Assembly: GCA_015709675.1 (NCBI GenBank)
Contig: CP054182.1
Coordinates: forward strand, 1,653,448 to 1,717,447
Length of the DNA stretch: 64,000 nt
Direction of reading: 5' to 3'
Source: Ignavibacteriales bacterium
GTDB taxonomy: Bacteria > Bacteroidota > Ignavibacteria > Ignavibacteriales > Ignavibacteriaceae
In this document: positions 36,701 through 43,909 of the stretch, piece after piece
How positions within the stretch are numbered: position 1 is the first letter of the stretch
Layout of the letters: the number at the start of each line of letters is the position of its first letter
Notes under the pieces: generated by a model
What the model saw: the letters and a program-made list of their open reading frames with translations, nothing else
What the model was told of the DNA's origin: nothing
Database searches by the model: none
Position numbers and translations under genes: made by a program

Positions 36701-38365
36701 CTGTTAAAGGCCGATCTGCGGTTTATTGATCTGAAGAATACTTTTGAAAATGCCCGGTTAAAGATAAGCGCTTTCCTCCCGCTTGATCTGGCGCTTAATG
36801 CGGAAGGGGACCGTCTGCCAGAAAATAAACCGGTGCGCCTCCGTCTGCTTGCCGATGAGTTTAATCTTGCCGCGTTTGGTAATTCGCTGCCGTTTCTGAA
36901 TGAACTGCGCGGTATCCTGAATGCTGATGTATCCATTGCCGGCAATTATGCCAATCTGGAAAAAACCGGATATTTTAATGTATCAGAAGGGTATTTCGTT
37001 CTCCAGAATAATAATCTTCCTTATGAAGCAACCGTTAAGATGAAGCTTGACGGAAATTATATATTGCTGGACAGGTTTACCCTTACCAATGCAGGAAGAG
37101 TTAAAAACAAAGGGACCATGGAAGGAAGCGGCAGGATCAATATAGATGGATACAGTGTTGACTCAATGCTGTTTACCTTTAACGGAAATCTTTCCGTCCT
37201 TTCCGAAGATTCACGTGCCGTGCTTCCTGCTGTTTACGGAGATTTATTCCTCGAGACCAAAGGGCCGGTTACCTTCACCCGCGCCGCGGGAGTATCTGCA
37301 TTGTCTGCTTCCATTCTGGTGACCGAAGGAAATCTGATTTTCCCTCCAACGCAGTCAGCGTATTCAAGCTCGGCGGATAATTTTATATATAAATATTTTG
37401 ATAATAACCCTGAAATCACCAGACGCGATCAGGAAATTCAGGATCTTCTTAATACACAGCGTATCAGGCGCAGAAGCACGGGTACGGTACAGCAGGCGGC
37501 GGCTGATTTTGATTTTAATGTCGGCATAGAAATTAAAACCGAGGCATCAATCAATTTCGTTTTTTCAGCGGAAGCAAACCAGAGTCTGCTTGCGCGGCTG
37601 GGCGGCGGTCTCATTATTGAACGAAGAAAAGGAATACAGAGCATTCAGGGAGAACTTGAACTGCAGGACGGCTCTAATCTGAAACTGATTAAAACCTTTA
37701 ACGCAGAAGGTAAACTCAGATTCGAAAGTGAAATTACCAATCCGTATTTAGATATCACTGCGTTATATAAAGATTACTATACTCCTCCCGATACAGCATC
37801 GGCAACGGTTAAGGAGGAAGAAGTTGCGGTAAAAGTTATACTGAAGGGCCCGCTCAGTGATCTTTCTAAAACCTTCACCCAGATGGAAAATAACATAGCC
37901 GTCTACAAGGGGAAGACTAATATTGACAATAATACCCCGTCACCGGAGTATGATAAAGCTGATGCAATCTGGTTTATTGTTACCGGAAAGTTTAAGAACG
38001 ATCTTACGGCGCAGGAAAAAACCAAAACAACGCAGTTTCTGGGAGTTGATGCTACCTCTGTTGCCGGCTCACTTCTTGGCGGATTGCTTACGGCTTATTT
38101 GGGGGACTATGTCCGTTCTTTTGAATTCAGAAACGTAGGAGCTGCAACTAAATTTAACCTCAGCGGAAAATACAAAGACCTGAGATATACTATTGGCGGA
38201 TCAACAAATGTTTTCCAGGATTTCTCTACAGCCAATGTCCGGATCGAATACCCGATCATTCAGAATTTTCTGATACGGATAGAACGAAGGGAATCATCAA
38301 CGGAAACCAATTACACAAATGAAATGATCAACGAGCTTGGTCTGAAATACAGGTTTGAATTTTAA
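33791..38365 (+). CDS. tamB: TamB-like translocation/assembly protein
   Basis: This 1,524-residue protein has one N-terminal membrane helix (about 31-53). A very long run of short amphipathic beta strands rich in Asp, Asn, Ser and Leu follows, typical of the beta-taco groove of AsmA/TamB-type proteins. The last 400 residues resemble the DUF490 TamB domain: FLETKGPVTFTR, GGGLIIERRKGIQSIQGELELQDGS, and a final barrel-like tail ending in LKYRFEF. Such proteins bridge the inner and outer membranes and take part in outer-membrane protein or lipid transport. TTG is the probable start, overlapping rfaE2. The ORF is intact, and no TamA partner is adjacent. Confidence 0.85.
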   Translation: MSDHKIADDIKNTVKEGIEKIERIRSRFHKSVNFFIGIFVFFFTVFLILLSASQTSTFREILLGYIVDAVNESANGKLSVGSLEGSLFTSIELRDVLLTEKTDTAAYAGLVAVRISPFRIFQKRIAIKEITVQNADIRMSTDSSGTLNFARIFPPASEEDTTESDFPFTIVLERLDLSGVDFTYTDFRSGKFSSEYDTLNLNDVKIRDLELSLNSKVDIDRNSYEAEIKNLAFRSNIAGLDVEHMSVRARIDTNGAVLSDFNLRTTRSDLSLNMILADFNFFGEFELPVFSAAPIYLGLYASKFNFDDLRAFLPSVDMLKGELAGDIMAKGTLDQLEVKKLDLSYRNTLLKTQGMLYNLTNPDLLTIDAAITNSFISETDVPYLLPLYPIPKMEYFDNVGIDTISYKGTPWDFKTYASLRVKKGKVRANFDLNINGPQPVYAVKTELRDMNITPLTGYPLILNVNLKGNGSSFDPDSMAAAMEGELFSSVIGRKRFEQITLRGSIKDQSLLIETSGSADPDSFKLTLGTYFPEDEEPYYNLNLDYKNLDIAGYIPDSSALSSDLTFQIDAEGSSFDLEKLNGSLKVNLQESEFMDDTLQNIYASLKITSKEDSYKKLELLSSVGKVVIEGKVNIADAGMEIVRHVDTLVATFKGLALRYFPDEFAEIVEQAGTDIKKNFQKRLTKPDAAPPAEYPVFDVKYTINSVDLRPIAIFLRNRDATFEGEVTGSIKNEKEGFELTSRVALPFFRMWNGDEVNFVSDAEIDFAFKQDNAKSGISAVKASLDASAGRVYIGTEYNNLFVKAGIKDEKLSLAAGLQSKAPKLSAGLESEVDLTNSIIKFDISRLEFSYNDFEVRNQQPMSIGIQKSSVRFNNFNLSRGYTRLFVNGLMQMDGYQDLDLLISNFRGYDLSNAILGLPPEEGVDFDMNLRGSIEGSFNNPRAQFTVTADSVTYQGRNFGSLKSLFDYSNKLLKADLRFIDLKNTFENARLKISAFLPLDLALNAEGDRLPENKPVRLRLLADEFNLAAFGNSLPFLNELRGILNADVSIAGNYANLEKTGYFNVSEGYFVLQNNNLPYEATVKMKLDGNYILLDRFTLTNAGRVKNKGTMEGSGRINIDGYSVDSMLFTFNGNLSVLSEDSRAVLPAVYGDLFLETKGPVTFTRAAGVSALSASILVTEGNLIFPPTQSAYSSSADNFIYKYFDNNPEITRRDQEIQDLLNTQRIRRRSTGTVQQAAADFDFNVGIEIKTEASINFVFSAEANQSLLARLGGGLIIERRKGIQSIQGELELQDGSNLKLIKTFNAEGKLRFESEITNPYLDITALYKDYYTPPDTASATVKEEEVAVKVILKGPLSDLSKTFTQMENNIAVYKGKTNIDNNTPSPEYDKADAIWFIVTGKFKNDLTAQEKTKTTQFLGVDATSVAGSLLGGLLTAYLGDYVRSFEFRNVGAATKFNLSGKYKDLRYTIGGSTNVFQDFSTANVRIEYPIIQNFLIRIERRESSTETNYTNEMINELGLKYRFEF

Positions 38366-40482
38366 TGAAAAAACGTCTGATCGCCTTTTTTAACAGTAAT
38401 CCTGGCAGGTCAATTAAAGCCAGGCAGCTTGCTGATGAACTGCATCTGCATGAAGAGCATGAATACCAGCATCTGAAAGAAGTTTTACACACTATGACAA
38501 CTGAAGGGTATCTGCTCAGGGAGGGGAAACGTTTCCGCCTGAACAGAGGGGTGATTACGAACCGGCTAACAGGAACCCTTGAAATAAACCGGAGCGGTTT
38601 TGGATTTGTCATACCGGATGATAAAAATATCAAAGGTGATATTTTTATAGCCGAAAGAAATCTCCATACCGCCTTTTTTGGTGATAAGGTTGAGGTTCAG
38701 ATATTGGCCCGGCAGAAGGGGAGCAGAAAAAATGTAGAGGGGGAGATTATCCGGGTAGTTAAAAGAAAGTGGCAGGAGATTGCCGGAACGCTGCATGCCG
38801 AGGGAGCTTACTTTTATGTGGTTCCGGAAATATCGCAGATAACCAGGAATATATACGTCAGCCCGGAACATCTGAACGGAGCAGCACCGGGCAGCAGAGT
38901 GGTGCTGCATGAAATCGTATGGGAAAACCCGAAGCTTAATCCGCATGGCAAAGTCCGCAGTGTTGCCACAGGAAAAGAGATCTTTCGCAGAGAACTGGAG
39001 ATGGTTGCCGAGGAGTTCGGAATCCCTCATGTGTTTCCGAAATCAGTGATCTCAGAGGCGGAAGGATATCAGCCGCCAATAACGGGAGACCGGTATGAAG
39101 GGAGAGAAGATTTCCGCGATCATCTGGTACTCACCATTGACCCGGATGACGCAAAGGACTTTGATGATGCACTATCAGTGCGGCTGCTTGAAAACGGCAA
39201 CTATGAAGTCGGGATCCACATTGCGGATGTGTCGCACTATGTGAATCAGGGAACTGAACTTGATAAGGAAGCTGAAAAACGGGGCAACAGCACCTATCTG
39301 GCTTCAGGAGTGATCCCGATGCTGCCGGAAAACCTCTCCAACAGCATCTGCTCACTGGTTCCTGATGAAGACCGTCTGACATTTTCAGTTGTGGTGGAAA
39401 TGACCGCCTCTGCACGTCTGGTGAACTACTTCATCTCTAAATCGGTTATCAGGAGCAAGCGCCGTTTTGCATACGAGGAGGTTCAGCAAATCCTTGAAGG
39501 TGCCGAAGGAGACTGCAAAGAGGAACTGCTCATCCTGCACAAACTCGCTTCACAGATGCGGAAAAAGAGGATGAAAAACGGCAGTATTGATTTTTCCAGT
39601 ACCGAAGTGAAATTCCGGCTTGACGATCAGGGGAAACCGGTTGAGGTGCTGTTGAAGGAGAGCAAGGAAAGCCATAAACTTGTTGAGGAATTTATGCTCC
39701 TTGCCAATAAACTGGTGGCGGAGTATATAAAAAAGAAAACCGGCAGGGGCAAAAAACTCCCCTTTATATACCGGGTACACGATAAGCCGAATGAAGAAAA
39801 GCTGAAAGATTTCGTGAATCTGCTTAAGGGGCTGGGTTTTAAGGTGCCCCCGTATTCTTCAGTGACTCCGAAGCTGCTGAACGAAATGATTGCTTCAGCC
39901 AAAGGAAAGCCGGAGGAAAGTCTGATTAATGAGGTTGGTATCCGTTCCATGGCCAAGGCCGAATATTCCGCTCAGAATATCGGGCATTTTGGTCTTGGAT
40001 TTCAGCACTATTCGCATTTTACCTCTCCGATCAGAAGGTACTCTGACCTTGTGGCGCACAGGATGCTTTTTGATTATCTTCATGATCAGAAACCGCAGAT
40101 TATGGAAAAGCGGCTTGAATCAATTTGTGAGCATATTTCCGGTACCGAGAGAACTTCTGCCGAGGCCGAGCGTCATTCAGTGAAGATCAAGCAGGTGGAA
40201 TTCATGAAGGAAAAAGTCGGAATGGATTTTACTGGAATAATTTCCGGTGTTACCAATTACGGTATGTTTATTAAATTGGAAGAAACCTTCGCTGAAGGAC
40301 TGCTCCGGCTCCGGGATCTTGAGGATGACCGGTATTTTTATGACGAAAAGAAATTCGCCCTGATAGGCAGGTTTAGCAAGAGGCAGTACCGCCTTGGGGA
40401 CAGGGTGCAGGTTAAACTGGTGCGTGTGGATACAGAACGGATGGAAATGGATTTCCTTCCGGTAAGCAAGTTGCAGAATTAA
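38365..40482 (+). CDS. rnr: Ribonuclease R
   Basis: The 705-residue exoribonuclease has the RNase II/R order. An N-terminal helix-turn-helix-like part comes first, then cold-shock domains with RLTGTLEINRSGFGFV. The RNB catalytic domain has DPDDAKDFDDALSV (metal-binding aspartates), IHIADVSHYV and HYSHFTSPIRRYSDL. A C-terminal S1 domain ends the chain (GIISGVTNYGMFIKLEE). It degrades structured RNA 3' to 5'. The start at 38365 overlaps the tamB stop by one base. Only the basic tail seen in some proteobacterial RNase R proteins is missing. Confidence 0.96.
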   Translation: MKKRLIAFFNSNPGRSIKARQLADELHLHEEHEYQHLKEVLHTMTTEGYLLREGKRFRLNRGVITNRLTGTLEINRSGFGFVIPDDKNIKGDIFIAERNLHTAFFGDKVEVQILARQKGSRKNVEGEIIRVVKRKWQEIAGTLHAEGAYFYVVPEISQITRNIYVSPEHLNGAAPGSRVVLHEIVWENPKLNPHGKVRSVATGKEIFRRELEMVAEEFGIPHVFPKSVISEAEGYQPPITGDRYEGREDFRDHLVLTIDPDDAKDFDDALSVRLLENGNYEVGIHIADVSHYVNQGTELDKEAEKRGNSTYLASGVIPMLPENLSNSICSLVPDEDRLTFSVVVEMTASARLVNYFISKSVIRSKRRFAYEEVQQILEGAEGDCKEELLILHKLASQMRKKRMKNGSIDFSSTEVKFRLDDQGKPVEVLLKESKESHKLVEEFMLLANKLVAEYIKKKTGRGKKLPFIYRVHDKPNEEKLKDFVNLLKGLGFKVPPYSSVTPKLLNEMIASAKGKPEESLINEVGIRSMAKAEYSAQNIGHFGLGFQHYSHFTSPIRRYSDLVAHRMLFDYLHDQKPQIMEKRLESICEHISGTERTSAEAERHSVKIKQVEFMKEKVGMDFTGIISGVTNYGMFIKLEETFAEGLLRLRDLEDDRYFYDEKKFALIGRFSKRQYRLGDRVQVKLVRVDTERMEMDFLPVSKLQN

Positions 40483-40501
40483 AAGAATAAATTACTGTTA
40501 T

Positions 40502-43500
40502 ATGATGAAGATACTCCATATTAAACAGGGACTGCTTTTAAGCATTCTCTTTCATTCTCTGCTTTTCGGGCAGTTCGGCCAGAACAAAGTCCAGTATAAG
40601 GAATTTGAGTGGATATATATCCAGTCTCAGCATTTTGACGTCTATTTTTCCCCTGAAGGGGCAAAGATAGCGGAGTTTGCAGCCAAAGCTGCTGAGGATG
40701 CTCTGGCTCAGATTGAATCCAAACTCAACTTTAAGATCAATAACCGGATTACCTTTATTCTGTATAACTCACAGAATGATTTCCAGGAGACCAATGTTAC
40801 TGATGAGTATCTGAGTGAAGGCATCGGCGGATTCACCGAACTTTTTAAGAATCGTGTTGTTGTGCCGTTTACCGGTTCATATAAACAGTTCCGTCATGTG
40901 ATCCATCACGAACTGGTGCATGCTGTTATTAATGATATGTTCTACGGCGGTTCAATTCAGAATATTATATCAAACAATATCAGCATACGTCTGCCCCTCT
41001 GGTTTAATGAAGGACTTGCTGAATATCTCTCCCTCGGATGGGATACTGATACCGATATGTTCATCCGTGATGCAGCCAATAGTGAATATCTGCCGAATAT
41101 ACCTCAGCTCGACGGATATTTTGCCTACCGCGGAGGACAGAGTGTGTTTAATTATATCGCCCGGAAATATGGGGAAGAAAAAGTAGGGGAGCTGGTTAAC
41201 CGTGTTAAGAGCAAAGGCAGTTTTGAAGAAGGGCTTCAGGCAACGCTCGGGCTGAAGTTCGAAGAGTTTAATGAACGGTGGCGCAAGGATGTGAAGCGTG
41301 AGTTCTGGCCGGATATCGCAAAGTATAAGGATCCGGATGAATTCGCGAAGAGGCTTACCGACCCGAGAAAAGACGGAGGCTTTTATAATACCAGTCCGGC
41401 TATTTCTCCCGACGGCAGGCAGATTGCGTTTATTTCCAACCGTGATTTCTTTTTTGATGTTTATCTGATGGAAGTCAGTGATCCGAAGAATGTAAGAAGA
41501 ATCGTTAAGGGAAACCGTTCCGCTGATTTTGAAGAGCTGAATATCCTTACTCCGGGCCTTACCTGGTCGCCGGATAATAAAAGCATCGCTCTCGGCGCAA
41601 AGAGCAGCGGATATGATGTAATATATATCATTGACGCAGAGACCGGTGATACCGAGGTTCTGCCTCATAAGTTTGCTGGTGTAGCCAGCATACACTGGTC
41701 GCCGGATTCCGTTCATCTGGCTATTTCAGCTCATTCTGCTGATCAGTCTGATATTTACCTCTATAATCTGAATACGAACCAGTTAACAAATCTTACTTCT
41801 GATATTTATACGGACAACGATCCTCACTGGAGCTCGGACGGCAGGTATGTCTTCTTTGTTTCTGACCGGGGGAATGATGTTAGCACAGGCAACGGAAACT
41901 CCCTGAAGGAAAGAACCGGCTTCCAGAATGATGTTTATGCAATCGAAGTAAGCAGCAAACAGATATTCAGATTAACCGGGTACACGCTGAGCGATGAATC
42001 AAGCCCGGTTCCCTCACCCGACGGAACCCATCTTCTGTATGTTTCCGATAAAAACGGCATCAATAATATATATAAGAAAAAAGTCGCGTTCACCAATGAT
42101 TCCTCCTACGTCAGTGAGGAGGGTTCGCCCCTGACCAATTCCATGAACGGTATTTATCAGCTTTCCCTTTCTGCGGACTCAAAAAAGCTGGTGTTCAGTT
42201 CCATGTATCAGGCATCGTACAATATTTTTTCAATGAATAATCCTTTTGAACTGCAGACCGATCTGACAAAACTTGAGCCGACCAATTATATGGCTGAACT
42301 CAAAGGCATACGAGTGCGTCCGGCAGAAAAAGAAAAGATTGAATTTGAAGATTCATCTGAAATAAAAAAAGATGATGTGAAAATCGTGACCGGCCAGGTG
42401 GTGGATTCAACCACGGCAGGAGACTCTCTCCGGATAGATACCAGCAGTATCATTTTTGGTGAGAATACCTATTTTAAACCGGATTCAGTTCAGAAGGAGA
42501 ATAAAAATTTTCAGCTTACTGATAATCTGGATGCTGACGGTAATTACCGGGTGAATAAATATAAAATTACTTTCTCTCCTGATATAGTTTATGCAAACGC
42601 CGGTTACAGTACCTTCTACGGTTTGCTGGGAACAACGGTAATATCATTCAGTGATGTTCTGGGTAATCATCGCCTTATCGGGCAGACAAGCCTTCAGATT
42701 GATCTGAAAAACAGCGACTATGGACTTGCCTATTATTATCTTCCGAACAGGATGGATATAGGCATTGAAGCATTCCATACAGCGCGGTTTGTATATCTTG
42801 AGCGGTTCGGAACGGCGCTGAATCTTTTCCGGTTCAGAAACTATGGAATGTCAACATCATTCAGTTATCCGTTAAGCCGTTATTACCGCTTTGACGGCGG
42901 CCTGAGTCTGCTGAATGTTACGTCTGAAAACCTTGATAATCTTTTTGAGGAAAGCCAGAAACGCACATTTCTGATTCCATCATTCAGCTTTGTTCATGAT
43001 AACACCATTTTCGGATATACAGCTCCAATTGAAGGAACCAGATACCGTTTTGAGACTTTCGGGAATGCACTATCTCTAGATAAATATTCATTCTTCTCTG
43101 TTACCGCTGATTACCGTAACTATATCAGATTCTGGACGGATTATTCAATTGCGCTCCGTTTTTCAGGCGCCTACTCGGATGGTAAAAATCCGCAGAGATT
43201 TTTCCTTGGGGGACTGGAAAACTGGATAAACCGTCAGTTTGCAACGGGTGAACTTCCTGTTGAGTCACCGTCAGATTTTGCTTTTCTGACCGGTGCACTT
43301 CCGCTCCGAGGATATAATTATGCTGAAAAAATAGGTACACGTTATACCCTGTTTAATTTTGAGTACCGGTTCCCTCTTATCCGCTATCTGCTGACCGGAG
43401 CGCTGCCAATACTTTTCAGAAACGTGCAGGGTGTGGCATTCTTTGATGCCGGTACTGCATGGAGCAAGGAACGGAATCTCCAATTATTTACCAAGGATGC

Positions 43501-43660
43501 AGGCGGGGAGACGATCACAAAAGACCTGCTCATGGGAACGGGAGTTGGTGCCAGGATGTATTTCCTTTACTTCCTTACCCGGTTTGACGTGGCCTGGGCT
43601 TATGACGTGAAGGGCTTTTCTGAGCCAAAGTTCTATTTCTCCCTGGGCGCGGATTTCTGA
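40502..43660 (+). CDS. Outer-membrane protein combining a gluzincin-type peptidase, a TolB-like propeller and an Omp85-like barrel
   Basis: The 1,052 residues begin with a signal peptide. A zinc peptidase domain of the MA clan follows: HHELVH at residues 135-140 (His136, Glu137, His140) and WFNEGLAEY with Glu170 as the likely third ligand. Residues about 290-620 carry TolB/PD40 propeller blades (SPDGRQIAFISNRD, WSPDNKSIALGAKSSG, WSPDSVHLAISA, WSSDGRYVFFVSDRG, PSPDGTHLLYVSDKNG). An acidic Asp/Glu-rich linker (about 620-690) leads into a C-terminal barrel of the surface-antigen/Omp85 kind (LRGYNY, FDAGTAW, ending in Phe). A role in outer-membrane protein or peptidoglycan quality control is plausible, but the substrate is not known. 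It starts 19 bases after rnr and is followed by a strong terminator. Confidence 0.8.
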   Translation: MMKILHIKQGLLLSILFHSLLFGQFGQNKVQYKEFEWIYIQSQHFDVYFSPEGAKIAEFAAKAAEDALAQIESKLNFKINNRITFILYNSQNDFQETNVTDEYLSEGIGGFTELFKNRVVVPFTGSYKQFRHVIHHELVHAVINDMFYGGSIQNIISNNISIRLPLWFNEGLAEYLSLGWDTDTDMFIRDAANSEYLPNIPQLDGYFAYRGGQSVFNYIARKYGEEKVGELVNRVKSKGSFEEGLQATLGLKFEEFNERWRKDVKREFWPDIAKYKDPDEFAKRLTDPRKDGGFYNTSPAISPDGRQIAFISNRDFFFDVYLMEVSDPKNVRRIVKGNRSADFEELNILTPGLTWSPDNKSIALGAKSSGYDVIYIIDAETGDTEVLPHKFAGVASIHWSPDSVHLAISAHSADQSDIYLYNLNTNQLTNLTSDIYTDNDPHWSSDGRYVFFVSDRGNDVSTGNGNSLKERTGFQNDVYAIEVSSKQIFRLTGYTLSDESSPVPSPDGTHLLYVSDKNGINNIYKKKVAFTNDSSYVSEEGSPLTNSMNGIYQLSLSADSKKLVFSSMYQASYNIFSMNNPFELQTDLTKLEPTNYMAELKGIRVRPAEKEKIEFEDSSEIKKDDVKIVTGQVVDSTTAGDSLRIDTSSIIFGENTYFKPDSVQKENKNFQLTDNLDADGNYRVNKYKITFSPDIVYANAGYSTFYGLLGTTVISFSDVLGNHRLIGQTSLQIDLKNSDYGLAYYYLPNRMDIGIEAFHTARFVYLERFGTALNLFRFRNYGMSTSFSYPLSRYYRFDGGLSLLNVTSENLDNLFEESQKRTFLIPSFSFVHDNTIFGYTAPIEGTRYRFETFGNALSLDKYSFFSVTADYRNYIRFWTDYSIALRFSGAYSDGKNPQRFFLGGLENWINRQFATGELPVESPSDFAFLTGALPLRGYNYAEKIGTRYTLFNFEYRFPLIRYLLTGALPILFRNVQGVAFFDAGTAWSKERNLQLFTKDAGGETITKDLLMGTGVGARMYFLYFLTRFDVAWAYDVKGFSEPKFYFSLGADF

Positions 43661-43678
43661 TCTGAGCTAAAGAATTTC

Positions 43679-43719
43679 AGCCCCCGGCCGCCTGAAAACG
43701 GAGCAGCCGGGGGCTTTTT
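43679..43719 (+). terminator. Strong Rho-independent terminator
   Basis: A perfect 10-bp stem AGCCCCCGGC/GCCGGGGGCT (43679-43688 with 43706-43715) is followed by a T tract. It ends the long envelope transcript that may begin at lpxC-fabZ. Confidence 0.9.
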
Positions 43720-43909
43720 CTTTTTGTCAGAGGCATCACCTGACTCCTCCCTCTTTATTTGTATTTCGCCTTGTTATTATGCGATTTACCTCATTTATTC
43801 TTTAAAATACCCCCCGGCTTTCAGTTCTTATGAGTTAATATTGGCGGATTTTTTTATTTTCTATTATAAGGTAAAATATTTTTATTTTAATTTTTAAGAA
43901 TGACAATCA

